A DNA stretch of 64,000 nucleotides from Glebionis coronaria (taxonomy: Eukaryota; Streptophyta; Magnoliopsida; Asterales; Asteraceae): positions 617,472,580-617,536,579 of the forward strand of contig CM046877.1 of assembly GCA_025667525.1 (NCBI GenBank), given 5' to 3'. Under the pieces are notes generated by a model. That model worked only from the letters and a program-made list of their open reading frames with translations, was not told where the DNA came from and did no database searches. Of the stretch, positions 21,261 through 33,651 are shown piece after piece. How positions within the stretch are numbered: the first letter of the stretch is position 1; the number at the start of each line of letters is the position of its first letter. Made by a program: the position numbers and the translations under genes.

Positions 21261-24080
21261 TAACGTATAACCGTAACATATGGACTCACCGGTTGAACCT
21301 ATAACGTATAACCGTAACATATGGACTCATCGGTTGAACCTATAACGTATAACCCTAACATATGGACTCATCGGTTGAACCTATAACGTATAACCGTAAC
21401 ATATGGACTCATCGGTTGAACCTATAACGTATAACCCTAGCATATGGACTCATCGGTTGAACCTATGACGTATAACCGTAGCATATGGACTCATCGGTTG
21501 AACCTATAACGTATAACCCTAACATATGGACTCATCGGTTGAACCTATAACGTATAACCGTAACATATGGACTCATCGGTTGAACCTATAACGTATAACC
21601 GTAACATATGGACTCATCGGTTGAACCTATAACGTATAACCGTAACATATCGACTCATCGGTTGAACCTATAACGTATAACCCTAACATATGGACTCATC
21701 GGTTGAACCTATAACGTATAACCGTAACATATCGACTCATCGGTTGAACCTATAACGTATAACCCTAACATATGGACTCATCGGTTGAACCTATAACGTA
21801 TAACCGTAACATATGGACTCATCGGTTGAACCTATAACGTATAACCATAACATATGGACTCATCGGTTGAACCTATAACGTATAACCCTAGCATATGGAC
21901 TCATCGGTTGAACCTATAACGTATAACCCTAGCATATGGACTCATCGGTTGAACCTATAACGTATAACCGTAACATATGGACTCATCGGTTGAACCTATA
22001 ACGTATAACCCTAACATATGGACTCATCGGTTGAACCTATAACATATAACTGTAACATATCGACTCATCGGTTGAACCTATAACGTATAACCCTAACATA
22101 TGGACTCATCGGTTGAACCTATAACGTATAACCGTAACATATGGACTCATCGGTTGAACCTATAACGTATAACCGTAACATATGGACTCATCGGTTGAAC
22201 CTATAACGTATAACCGTAACATATGGACTCATCGGTTGAACCTATAACGTATAACCGTAACATATCGACTCATCGATTGAACCTATAACGTATAACCCTA
22301 ACATATGGACTCATCGATTGAACCTATAACGTATAACCCTAACATATGGACTCATCGGTTGAACCTATAACGTATAACCGTAACATATCGACTCATCGGT
22401 TGAACCTATAACGTATAACCCTAACATATGGACTCATCGGTTGAACCTATAACGTATAACCGTAACATATGGACTCATCGGTTGAACGTATAACGTATAA
22501 CCCTAGCATATGGACTCATCGGTTGAACCTATGACGTATAACCGTAGCATATGGACTCATCGGTTGAACCTATAACGTATAACCGTAACATATGGACTCA
22601 TCGGTTGAACCTATAACGTATAACCCTAGCATATGGACTCATCGGTTGAACCTATGACGTATAACCGTAGCATATGGACTCATCGGTTGAACCTATAACG
22701 TATAACCCTAACATATGGACTCATCGGTTGAACCTATAACGTATAACCGTAACATATCGACTCATCGGTTGAACCTATAACGTATAACCCTAACATATGG
22801 ACTCATCGGTTGAACCTATAACGTATAACCGTAACATATGGACTCATCGGTTGAACCTATAACGTATAACCCTAACATATGGACTCATCGGTTGAACCTA
22901 TAACGTATAACCGTAACATATGGACTCATCGGTTGAACCTATAACGTATAACCGTAACATATGGACTCATCGGTTGAACCTATAACGTATAACCGTAACA
23001 TATGGACTCATCGGTTGAACCTATAACGTATAACCCTAGCATATGGACTCATCGGTTGAACCTATAACGTATAACCCTAGCATATGGACTCATCGGTTGA
23101 ACCTATAACGTATAACCGTAACATATGGACTCATCGTTTGAACCTATAACATATAACCCTAACATATGGACTCATCGGTTGAACCTATAACGTATAACCG
23201 TAACATATCGACTCATCGGTTGAACCTATAACGTATAACCCTAGCATATGGACTCATCGGTTGAACCTATGACGTATAACCGTAGCATATGGACTCATCG
23301 GTTGAACCTATAACGTATAACCGTAACATATGGACTCATCGGTTGAACCTATAACGTATAACCCTAGCATATGGACTCATCGGTTGAACCTATGACGTAT
23401 AACCGTAGCATATGGACTCATCGGTTGAACCTATAACGTATAACCCTAACATATGGACTCATCGGTTGAACCTATAACGTATAACCGTAACATATCGACT
23501 CATCGGTTGAACCTATAACGTATAACCCTAACATATGGACTCATCGGTTGAACCTATAACGTATAACCGTAACATATGGACTCATCGGTTGAACCTATAA
23601 CGTATAACCCTAACATATGGACTCATCGGTTGAACCTATAACGTATAACCGTAACATATGGACTCATCGGTTGAACCTATAACGTATAACCGTAACATAT
23701 GGACTCATCGGTTGAACCTATAACGTATAACCGTAACATATGGACTCATCGGTTGAACCTATAACGTATAACCCTAGCATATGGACTCATCGGTTGAACC
23801 TATAACGTATAACCCTAGCATATGGACTCATCGGTTGAACCTATAACGTATAACCGTAACATATGGACTCATCGTTTGAACCTATAACATATAACCCTAA
23901 CATATGGACTCATCGGTTGAACCTATAACGTATAACCGTAACATATCGACTCATCGGTTGAACCTATAACGTATAACCCTAACATATGGACTCATCGGTT
24001 GAACCTATAACGTATAACCGTAACATATGGACTCATCGGTTGAACCTATAACGTATAACCGTAACATATGGACTCATCCG
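21261..24080 (+). repeat. 41-bp minisatellite in CACTA-1, about 69 units
   Basis: Strict 41-bp period with units of the type TAACGTATAACC(G/C)TA(A/G)C, then ATATGGACTCATCGG, then TTGAACCTA. Sixty-eight full units plus a partial. Variants (CGTAAC, CCTAAC, CCTAGC, ATCGACTC, CGTTTGAACC) form a higher-order pattern: the block from about 22487 repeats exactly 738 bp (18 units) later, shown by the rare ATCGTTTGAACC variant at 23133 and 23871. No spacers are present, so this is not a CRISPR array. No coding potential. Confidence 0.97.
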
Positions 24081-24216
24081 TTATTAATTATTACAAATTA
24101 AGTATAACGTATATTTTAATATTAATTATAATAATTTATTTTGATTTTTATTATTAATTTATATTATTAATTTTATTACATAGAAGGTAAAATGTATTTT
24201 AAATGTATGAAAAACA

Positions 24217-24475
24217 CCTAGGGACGACTTAGTCGTCCCTAGGTTACAAAGAAAGTCGTCCCTAAAAAACCCTCCAACACTTAGCAAATTTTTGGGAAAA
24301 TTGAAATTTTTTATGAAAATTTAAATAACCCGCTTTGGGTTTTAGGTTTCCCGGTTTACACCTAGGGACGACTTAGTCGTCCCTAGGTTACAATTGGTCG
24401 TCCCTAAGTTACTATAATAAACGAAAAAAATAATAACTTATAATTAACCTAGGGACGACTAAGTCGTCCCTAGGT
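24217..24475. promoter_or_regulatory. Palindromes on the 3' side of the CACTA-1 minisatellite
   Basis: Three 27-bp palindromes of the subterminal type, each followed by an extra GTCGTCCCTA half-site, lie between the minisatellite and the TNP2 leader. They are internal, not subterminal, which is unusual. Confidence 0.65.
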
Positions 24476-24559
24476 TACAAAGAAAGAGTCGTCCCTAGGA
24501 AGCATTTCCAGTAACATCTTATCTATCTTCATCTCTCATTCATCTAAACAAAAACAAAA

Positions 24560-24990
24560 AAAAAACCGGGCGTCGCATTCATCACCATCTTCATTCTATC
24601 TTCATCCAACCCATCTTCATTCTATCTCCCATTCATCACCATCTTCATCAATACACCCATCCAACCCACCACCATCACCATTTTTGTTTATTTCCACCAC
24701 CATCATCATACACCCATCCAACCCACCACCATCAATCCGACCCACCACCAATCCGACTCACCACCATCAATCATCCAACCCACCACCATCAATCATCCAA
24801 CCCACCACCACCAATTCGACTCACCACACTCGCACACGAGCACAATTATGTTTAATTTTGTTTAATTTTGGATTGTTTATCTACTTAAAGGTAAATGATT
24901 ATGTTTAATTTTGTTTAATTTTTAATTATGTTTAATTTTGTTTAATTTTTAATTATGTTTAATTTTGTTTAATTTTTAATTATGTTTAAG
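24560..24990. repeat. CAT/CCA-rich and TTTAATTTTG simple repeats in CACTA-1
   Basis: A low-complexity leader of CACCAT and CCAACCCACCACC motifs, then four to five copies of a TTAATTATGTTTAATTTTG-type repeat. An open frame through it (24684) is a by-product of composition. The same block is at about 33720-34165 in CACTA-2. Confidence 0.7.
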
Positions 24991-25709
24991 TTTATTGACT
25001 AGAAACCACCACCACCCCCGCGACAGCAATAGCCACCACCACTGTTGACAGTAGCAGTAGCCACCACCACCACTGTCGGCAGTAGCATCACCACCAAGGT
25101 GGGTGTATCTTTGTGAGCTTATTTGATTTCGGGAAATATGAGCTTATTTGATTTCAACTTATACATAAGAAAGAAATTTATTTTCTTTATGTAAGGCACA
25201 AGTTTGATTTTATTTTATATGTTTGTCGTAGCCGAGACCCGAGTCACAACCGAGTTAGCGGGGAACCGAGCCGAGAACTGAGACCCGTGTCACAGCCGAA
25301 AAAAGGTAATGTTTTTTTTTTTAAATCGTTGTGGTGGTGTTTGTTTCAAATTAGAAAAAATTTTGGAAACCAACTAATTTAGGTTTTTTTTTTATGTTTG
25401 TGTTTGGTTAGCACCAGGACAGTCGGGACAACTTCCTCATCCGGACCTCTTTTTCTATCTTTATATCTTTGCTTATTTCAATCGTGACCGAGGTGTGTAA
25501 TTAATATTATGCATATGTTTATTATATTATATATATATGATATATGATTGTTAGTCTTTGTAGTAAATAATTTTAGGAATATTTTAGGATTTTATCGATT
25601 AATTTCGGAAAATTCCCGTCCGAAGTTAATCAACCTATAGAAAACTCGTCCGAAATTAATTTATTAGGAATTAATTTCGGAAAGTCCCCTGTTTGGGACT
25701 GCTTTTTGA

Positions 25710-25895
25710 TGTTTCGTCTCATTTAGGATATGAAAGCGTATAACTGGTTTATTATTTGAGATGATTTCGACAGTGTTTCTCCTTTACTCCTACGAATATG
25801 TCTTTAAACACATATTTGGGGAGTAGAGGAGAAATGCTGCCAAAATTTTCTCAAATAGTAAACCGGTTATACGCATTCATATATGGGACGAAACA
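25710..25895. repeat. Long foldback upstream of the TNP2 start, CACTA-1 copy
   Basis: Two arms of about 88 bp are inverted around a short loop near CTTTAAAC. Left arm TGTTTCGTCTCAT...TTTCTCCTTTACTCC pairs with GGAGTAGAGGAGAAA...ATGGGACGAAACA. The stem is imperfect. It lies in the leader or first intron of the transposase gene. Open reading at 25798 is just the right arm. Confidence 0.75.
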
Positions 25896-26030
25896 TTCAA
25901 AAGGTGGGTTAGGATTGCCTTCCATAGTTGCACTAGGAAGAAAAAAAAGAGTTCGTATTCATTTTGTTAGTATGACATTTTACGTATAAAAAAAATAAAT
26001 TATCTCAGTGTGTTTATTTGCAATGCAGTT

Positions 26031-26591
26031 ATGACAATTGATAAGAGTTGGACCACTGTAAACAATCGTAATTCCAATGAGTTTTTAGATGGTCTTTTTG
26101 GATTCATCCAGGATTGTGAGAAATTTTTGCACCCCATCTCACAAAAGCTCCGTTGCCCATGTAGTCATTGTTGTAACCATGAAACGTTGGTTACCCTCGG
26201 CCAACTTGAGGCACACATATCCAAATTCGGGTTTGACAAACATTACACCACTTGGATATATCACGGTGAACCAATTCTTCCGTTACCTCCACTATTACCA
26301 CATTCACCTGATCGAATTCACATAGATGCGTTCTTCGAAGATATTTCTGCAAATAATATTGCAAATGATGCAATATTGAAGGCTTTGAAGATACTAGCAA
26401 GTGCCACTGCATCGCCAGCTTTGTCGCGGTTTGGGAAGAGTCCTATGGTTAAGAAGCTGAGGATAACAGACTCACCTTTTTCGTTATGTAACGGTGATGA
26501 AGATTGTCAAGTTGATGAGGATGCTGAGAAGTTTATTACAAGGTTCTATAATAATTTGAGAGGAGAAAACTACTTAAGTGAGAGACAGTAA
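26031..26591 (+). CDS. Chimeric ORF: transposase-associated domain fused to DUF761 C-terminus
   Basis: 186 residues from the ATG at 26031 (the same start as TNP2 in CACTA-2). Residues 1-110 are the transposase-associated domain (PF13963-like: DKSWTTVNNRNSNEF, CPCSHCCNHE, ISKFGFDKHYTTWIYHGEP). Residues 111-186 are the C-terminal part of B1, including the DUF761 motif DCQVDEDAEKFITRFYNN and the tail YLSERQ. The join falls between codons (ATT then GCA), so both parts keep their frames. The ORF has CACTA-1 leader sequence upstream and the B1 3' flank downstream, so a transcript from the CACTA promoter would have an authentic host 3' end. Whether it is expressed is unknown; it may simply be debris. 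Confidence 0.75.
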   Translation: MTIDKSWTTVNNRNSNEFLDGLFGFIQDCEKFLHPISQKLRCPCSHCCNHETLVTLGQLEAHISKFGFDKHYTTWIYHGEPILPLPPLLPHSPDRIHIDAFFEDISANNIANDAILKALKILASATASPALSRFGKSPMVKKLRITDSPFSLCNGDEDCQVDEDAEKFITRFYNNLRGENYLSERQ

Positions 26592-28043
26592 TCTTAGCTA
26601 GTTCTTGAGAGGTTACTATAGACTATTAATTTGATATCTTGTGTCCCTCTTATTTGTATCTCTTTTCAAAAATTTTGATAATAAATTTAAATTAACAAAT
26701 GTTAATTGAGATGATGAAATGAGCATATCAGTACATTTCACATCTTTTTCTTGAAACCAAGAGTTCTTATTCACTTTCATCAAAATAGTTATTGATGATG
26801 CTGATATAAAACAATTTTTTTTTTAGAATTCTAATGCAACTCTAGTATGATTGCATCAGTTTCTGATTTAAACACATTGATATATCTTGCATCAGTTTCT
26901 GATTTAAACACATTTATGAAGTCTATTAATCATCTTATTATGGTTCAAACCACCTTTTTAGCTTACGATAGCAGCAAAATTTGAATGTAACACATAGTAA
27001 AATGTTTCCTAAAAGAGAAGTTAAAGTAAGAATAAAAGTTCGATGTGCATATATTGTGTCAATGCACAAGTACCATGAACAATAATTGGCCTTATTATTG
27101 TTCGAACACATTTATAGCTGGCATGAAAAAATCTGTTCAAAACGATACGACTAAGGAATCAAACTTGAAATGTACCAAAACTGACTATACTAAGTTTGGT
27201 TTTCGACCTAAGATAATTTCAAAGACTTTTCTTCTATATGATCCAACCAAACTCGGAACCACATGTAGAACCAGAACCGAAACTAGTTTGCACTTTAGAA
27301 CTTGTCTTTCAAATGAACAACCTTTTCCACAAACATTATAAAGCTAAGCATAAGTACATGCCATTGCTGACTAAGTTCATTATTAGATTATTATTGATAT
27401 AGAAAGCTCGTGTGTAGGCTTTTGAAAATAGCGTAAAAGTGAACGCGAAAGGTGCAATTATTTTTTCGAAAAGCGACTTAAAGGAGAGTGATCAAGTGGG
27501 TTGATGTTGTTTAAAGATGGTGGAAACAAAGTAGTAGCAGTAGTACTACGGCTTTAAATTAAAGACTTATGTTTCTTGAATTTATATGTAAGTTACGGAT
27601 GTGATAGGGCTGCGTTATTGAGTTATGTCGCCGTCTTATGACTCCAGTCGATCCCAAACTTTATATAAGGCATGGCGCTAAAATCACTAGCCAATCAATC
27701 GAGATTTTCTTCTCTTTTGTGTGATGAAGGAATGTGTTTTTTCGTTAACTTATAAATTTGAAGTTATAGAAAAAAAAATTAGTGTGGCATCTATCTAAGT
27801 AATCTCCGATGATCAAGAAAAAAGTGTGGCATGGGTAATGTTAAGAGTATAAAAATGAAAATCATATCGAACATCAACCCGGTACACCCTATATGTCAAA
27901 AAGAGGTGCAGTTGATGACACCGCCATCATAGTGATGGAGTTACTCACGAATATAACTTGATAAAGCCGCATACACCTCAGTTAAAAAGGCCAAATAAGC
28001 GCCCATCCGTCGTAAAACTCGAACATGTGAGATAAAAAGCTAG
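26592..28043. other. Duplicated B1 3' flank
   Basis: Copy of 16675-18126 at an offset of 9917 bp. No gene of its own. Confidence 0.7.
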
Positions 28044-28116
28044 CGCCCACCGTGGGGCTCTACCCCACGACCACATGGTTAAGAGCCTTGCACTCTACCA
28101 ACTGAGCTAGACGGGC
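28044..28116 (-). pseudogene. tRNA-Lys(CUU) pseudogene, duplicated copy
   Basis: Same sequence as 18127-18199, with the same three damages (lost box B, anticodon-stem mismatch, D-stem wobble). The damage therefore predates the 9.9-kb duplication. Confidence 0.85.
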
Positions 28117-29348
28117 TTTTTGATTTTTAACTGTTAAGTAGCTATAGATTTTCTTGTCACAACGTAACATCAGCTTAACACAAATATGGACTTGCTCGTC
28201 CAGGTTACTCACGGAAGGCGTGCCTTTCTGACTTAAATGTACATATATAGCATCACCGGGTTAATCCCGAAACTGGTTTCCGAATCTTCTTTGGCACCCC
28301 CTAATGTACACAACTAGTAAGGTTTGAACCCTTGGCTGTTTGGTGGTGGCGGCGGCAATATATCTTATGCAACTCCTGTGTATTTCAGTTCTTAACTGTA
28401 TTATGCGCGGCCTAATTGTTAGAGGTTCATGTTTTGAGGGTATGAATTTATTGAGACGCGTTGGATACTCGTATAATTAAGCATACTCCATACCCGTCTA
28501 AAGAGTTGGTTATCAACTTCGCAAATGCATAACTAAACACCGTGGCAATGCAACCTATCTGCATATATACGAGATATCATTCAAGCACAAGACCACTGAC
28601 ACCCAATGCGTATGGGAAGATCAATCTTTCTTTAGCACATACAGTTATTGAGTTCAGATATCAACTTTCGACGGTAGCTAATATTACCATATTAATACAA
28701 CAGAAATTCAGTTCACTTCAAGATTTCTTCTAGTTATCGCCAAGTTATTATTTATGTCAGAAAGATTACTGTTTTCCCATATCATTGCAATAAGTCTCGA
28801 GCCAGATAAATAAATGAGGAAACATAAATGGGCTAGGCCTTGATAAACAATAAACCGGGCCAAGCTCTAAACTAATAAACATAATACATATATCCATTAA
28901 CAAACAAGACACCTTCACGATAGCGTAGTACACATCTGGCTACACGTACTGAACTTCTACCTATCAAAATTAGAACAAATAGACTTCTTAATCAGCCAAG
29001 TGTGTTACAAGACAAGCCAGCTCCCAATAACGAGACTCACATTTCTTCAACTTATGCTTACCACACTGGCCCAAAATCAAACTGAACACTCGATATGAGG
29101 ACAATAAACCCTGGGTCTTAAGCTGTGGTGGCATGATAAAGAGTCAAGAGAACGATGGCATGTATAATCTTCTCCCGAAAATCTTTCATACATCCTTCAT
29201 TATTAGAAAAATTGATATCTACGGGTACATCCAGTTAATTTGGTTGCAGGACATTTTAATATATGATTGTAAGATATCTTAGTTGCCTTTGAAAGAAAAG
29301 TTTGTGCAAACTGCTGATGCTTATTTAGTTGCTTTGTATAGAGGCGGG
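28117..29348. other. Duplicated intergenic DNA before CACTA-2
   Basis: Copy of 18200-19431 with isolated substitutions (for example ACTAAAAT to ACTTAAAT). No gene seen. Confidence 0.6.
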
Positions 29349-29485
29349 GTACACTACAACAATGAGTTTAGGGTCGCCCTTTTTCTATGGTCGACTAAGT
29401 CGTCCTTAGATTAAGGGGGGACCCACATGTTTTACAAGAAAATCCTGGTCAAAGAGGCTGTGGGGACAATGTGGGGCCCTTGTAA

Positions 29486-29914
29486 CCTAGGGACGACTAA
29501 GTCGTCCCTAGGTGTAAAAATAAATATTTTTTCTCTTTTAATTGTATAAAATTATTTAAAATTAATATAAATATATTTTTTTTAAAAAGTTTAAAGTGAA
29601 GGTGAGACCCACATAACCTAGGGACGACTAAGTCGTCCCTAGGTTAAGGAAATTTATTTTCCTAGTTTTTTTATCTTTTTTATTTATTTAAAATTATTTA
29701 AAATTAATATTAATATTTTTTTAAAAAAAGTTTAAAGCGAAAGTGAGACCCACTAATCCTAGGGAGGACTAAGTCGTCCTTAGGTTAAGCGAAATTTATT
29801 TCCCTTTTTTTTATATTTTTATATTTATTTAGAATTAATATAAATATTTTTTTTAAAAAGTTTAAAACAAAGGTGGGGTCCTTGTAACCTAGGGACGACT
29901 AAGTCGTCCCTAGG
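29486..29914. promoter_or_regulatory. 5' subterminal palindromes of CACTA-2
   Basis: 27-bp palindromes at 29486-29512, 29617-29643, 29758-29784 (two mismatches) and 29888-29914, with a degenerate version at about 29368-29412 near the terminus. Arms are CCTAGGGACGAC and its inverse. Spacing is about 130 bp. Candidate binding sites of the element's own DNA-binding protein (inference from En/Spm). Confidence 0.72.
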
Positions 29915-30452
29915 TGAAGGAAAATTTGTTATTTCCCTTTTTTTGGCACTATTGTTTATTTAAAATTATTTAAAATTAATTTAATTATTTTATTTAAAAA
30001 AAACTTTATTATAGTTAAAAATAACTTTATACATATTTAAAAAAAAACTTTATATATATTTAAAAAAAATTTATATATTTAGAAAAAAAATTATACATAT
30101 TTAAAAATAACTTTATACATATTAAAAAAACTTTATACATATTTAAAAAAAATTTATACATATTTAAAAAAAAATTATACATATTTAAAAATAACTTTAT
30201 ACATATTTAAAAAAAACTTTATACATATTTAAAAAAAACTTTATATTTATTTAAAAAAACTTATATGTATTTAAAAAAACTTTAGATATATATTTAACAC
30301 TTAAACACGCGCTTAATTAAAAATATATATTACAACGATAATAGATTCATAAATAAGAAAAAAACACATCACAAACTAGTTAAAACTAAACGTACAGATT
30401 AACACATAATAATAAAATACAAATTAACACATTAAAATAAAAAAATAGATTA

Positions 30453-30944
30453 CTACTCAAAGCTAAGATTTTCCATATCATTTAAAAGCTCATGAAGTAT
30501 TGCAGCCGATTGACATGCGTGTTCTTCAGGATGCCTTTCCATTTCTAGTCTTGTCTCTAGCATCTTTATCTTTAGATCTTTGATCTTGCAATTAGAGCAC
30601 TCAGTTGGTGCAGATTGAGAAGGACCTGTAGAAGAACTTGGATGTGAACCTTGAGGTGTTGAAGATCCAGGGGAAGATCTTATACGGAGTTCGAGATCAA
30701 AATCATCCTTCCATTTAAAATATTTACATCCATAATCATCTGTTTTTTGCTGTTACAAAGTAAACAAATAAAATGACATGTCATTTTAATAATCACACGT
30801 ATTACATAACTAAAACATTTGATTGTTTACCTTCGAAAGAGGACATGCATAGTAAAGTTTACCAAAGCTATGAGGTTGATGTGACTGTCTCAACACAATA
30901 TATCCCTTTCTACATGTACACTTATAAGCTTCAAGCGGATCCAT
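30453..30944 (-). CDS. GRF-type zinc-finger protein carried antisense in CACTA-2
   Basis: Second copy of the two-exon gene: exon 1 at 30831-30944, exon 2 at 30453-30749, 136 residues. The four candidate zinc ligands (C9, C11, C34, C46), the YACP and KYFKW segments, the Ser/Pro-rich linker and the charged helix are all retained. The one coding change I noticed is at the first codon of exon 2 (CCA to CAA, Pro to Gln). The acceptor CAG is kept. The intact frame in both duplicates, while the neighbouring plus-strand genes are broken, is worth noting, but the duplication is too recent for this to prove selection. Confidence 0.7.
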
Positions 30945-31175
30945 ATTATGCAAAATCGGGTGGTGGTGGTGGTGAGTTTGGTATGAAAGGATAAGAATTT
31001 GTGAGGATAAGAGCTACCATAAATAAAGATAAAAATTTAGGGTCGACACATTTAGGGACGACTTAGTCGGCTCTAGCTTTCCCGACAACATTTTCCCGCC
31101 AGCATTTACCGCCAACATTTCCCGCCAATATTTGATCACTTAAACATGCTTAAGCTCAGTATTTTCTTACACTCT

Positions 31176-33257
31176 TAACGTATAACCGTAACATATGGAC
31201 TCACCGGTTGAACCTATAACGTATAACCGTAACATATGGACTCATCGGTTGAACCTATAACGTATAACCCTAACATATGGACTCATCGGTTGAACCTATA
31301 ACGTATAACCGTAACATATGGACTCATCGGTTGAACCTATAACGTATAACCCTAGCATATGGACTCATCGGTTGAACCTATGACGTATAACCGTAGCATA
31401 TGGACTCATCGGTTGAACCTATAACGTATAACCCTAACATATGGACTCATCGGTTGAACCTATAACGTATAACCGTAACATATGGACTCATCGGTTGAAC
31501 CTATAACGTATAACCGTAACATATGGACTCATCGGTTGAACCTATAACGTATAACCGTAACATATCGACTCATCGGTTGAACCTATAACGTATAACCCTA
31601 ACATATGGACTCATCGGTTGAACCTATAACGTATAACCGTAACATATCGACTCATCGGTTGAACCTATAACGTATAACCCTAACATATGGACTCATCGGT
31701 TGAACCTATAACGTATAACCGTAACATATGGACTCATCGGTTGAACCTATAACGTATAACCATAACATATGGACTCATCGGTTGAACCTATAACGTATAA
31801 CCCTAGCATATGGACTCATCGGTTGAACCTATAACGTATAACCCTAGCATATGGACTCATCGGTTGAACCTATAACGTATAACCGTAACATATGGACTCA
31901 TCGGTTGAACCTATAACGTATAACCCTAACATATGGACTCATCGGTTGAACCTATAACATATAACTGTAACATATCGACTCATCGGTTGAACCTATAACG
32001 TATAACCCTAACATATGGACTCATCGGTTGAACCTATAACGTATAACCGTAACATATGGACTCATCGGTTGAACCTATAACGTATAACCGTAACATATGG
32101 ACTCATCGGTTGAACCTATAACGTATAACCGTAACATATGGACTCATCGGTTGAACCTATAACGTATAACCGTAACATATCGACTCATCGATTGAACCTA
32201 TAACGTATAACCCTAACATATGGACTCATCGATTGAACCTATAACGTATAACCCTAACATATGGACTCATCGGTTGAACCTATAACGTATAACCGTAACA
32301 TATCGACTCATCGGTTGAACCTATAACGTATAACCCTAACATATGGACTCATCGGTTGAACCTATAACGTATAACCGTAACATATGGACTCATCGGTTGA
32401 ACCTATAACGTATAACCCTAGCATATGGACTCATCGGTTGAACCTATGACGTATAACCGTAGCATATGGACTCATCGGTTGAACCTATAACGTATAACCG
32501 TAACATATGGACTCATCGGTTGAACCTATAACGTATAACCCTAGCATATGGACTCATCGGTTGAACCTATGACGTATAACCGTAGCATATGGACTCATCG
32601 GTTGAACCTATAACGTATAACCCTAACATATGGACTCATCGGTTGAACCTATAACGTATAACCGTAACATATCGACTCATCGGTTGAACCTATAACGTAT
32701 AACCCTAACATATGGACTCATCGGTTGAACCTATAACGTATAACCGTAACATATGGACTCATCGGTTGAACCTATAACGTATAACCCTAACATATGGACT
32801 CATCGGTTGAACCTATAACGTATAACCGTAACATATGGACTCATCGGTTGAACCTATAACGTATAACCGTAACATATGGACTCATCGGTTGAACCTATAA
32901 CGTATAACCGTAACATATGGACTCATCGGTTGAACCTATAACGTATAACCCTAGCATATGGACTCATCGGTTGAACCTATAACGTATAACCCTAGCATAT
33001 GGACTCATCGGTTGAACCTATAACGTATAACCGTAACATATGGACTCATCGTTTGAACCTATAACATATAACCCTAACATATGGACTCATCGGTTGAACC
33101 TATAACGTATAACCGTAACATATCGACTCATCGGTTGAACCTATAACGTATAACCCTAACATATGGACTCATCGGTTGAACCTATAACGTATAACCGTAA
33201 CATATGGACTCATCGGTTGAACCTATAACGTATAACCGTAACATATGGACTCATCCG
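31176..33257 (+). repeat. 41-bp minisatellite in CACTA-2, about 51 units
   Basis: Same unit and same edge variants as the CACTA-1 array (first unit with CTCACCGG, last with CATCCG). Fifty full units plus a partial. The rare ATCGTTTGAACC variant occurs once here and twice in CACTA-1, so the arrays differ by one 18-unit block. Confidence 0.97.
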
Positions 33258-33393
33258 TTATTAATTATTACAAATTAAGTATAACGTATATTTTAATATT
33301 AATTATAATAATTTATTTTGATTTTTATTATTAATTTATATTATTAATTTTATTACATAGAAGGTAAAATGTATTTTAAATGTATGAAAAACA

Positions 33394-33651
33394 CCTAGGG
33401 ACGACTTAGTCGTCCCTACGTTACAAAGAAAGTCGTCCCTAAAAAACCCTCCAACACTTAGCAAATTTTTAGGAAAATTGAAATTTTTTATGAAAATTTA
33501 AATAACCCGCTTTGGGTTTTAGGTTTCCCGGTTTACACCTAGGGACGACTTAGTCGTCCCTAGGTTACAATTGGTCGTCCCTAAGTTACTATAATAAACG
33601 AAAAAAATAATAATTTATAATTAACCTAGGGACGACTAAGTCGTCCCTAGG
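33394..33651. promoter_or_regulatory. Internal palindromes between minisatellite and TNP2 leader
   Basis: 27-bp palindromes at 33394-33420, 33538-33564 and 33625-33651, each followed by a lone GTCGTCCCTA half-site. Because similar motifs (31052-31076) precede the array on its other side, the minisatellite is bracketed by element-specific sites. Confidence 0.65.

Larger units (their letters stand above)
16444..26360 (+). repeat. Tandem segmental duplication, copy 1 (9917 bp)
   Basis: Runs from codon 98 of B1 to codon 110 of the TNP2 transposase in CACTA-1. It is repeated directly behind itself at 26361-35536. By eye only scattered single-base differences are seen outside the minisatellite. 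The junction shares at most one base (T) with both parents, with nearby imperfect CAAAT similarity, which fits end-joining or template switching and not homologous recombination. Confidence 0.95.
19435..26360 (+). mobile_element. CACTA (En/Spm) element 1, 3'-truncated by the duplication break
   Basis: Starts with the terminal sequence CACTACAACAAT, preceded by GTA (19432-19434). It holds the 5' subterminal palindromes, the antisense GRF gene, the 41-bp minisatellite, the foldback and the first 110 codons of the TNP2 gene. It is then cut by the junction with the DUF761 gene. There is no right terminus, so it cannot transpose. Left end and flank are the same as in CACTA-2, so it is a duplicate and not an independent insertion. 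Confidence 0.93.

Noticed and set aside
21261..24080. Possible CRISPR array
   Set aside because: The 41-bp units follow each other without unique spacers, in a plant transposon; it is a minisatellite.
24684..24908. Pro/Thr/His-rich open frame (and copy at 33859)
   Set aside because: Translation of a CCA/CAT simple repeat.
25798..25989. 63-codon open frame (and copy at 34974)
   Set aside because: It is the right arm of the foldback plus following leader; no similarity to proteins recognised and no splice context.
21261..33257. Telomere-like ACCCTAAC motifs inside the array
   Set aside because: CCCTAA occurs only once per 41-bp unit as a one-base variant of CCGTAA; there is no telomeric tandem repeat.
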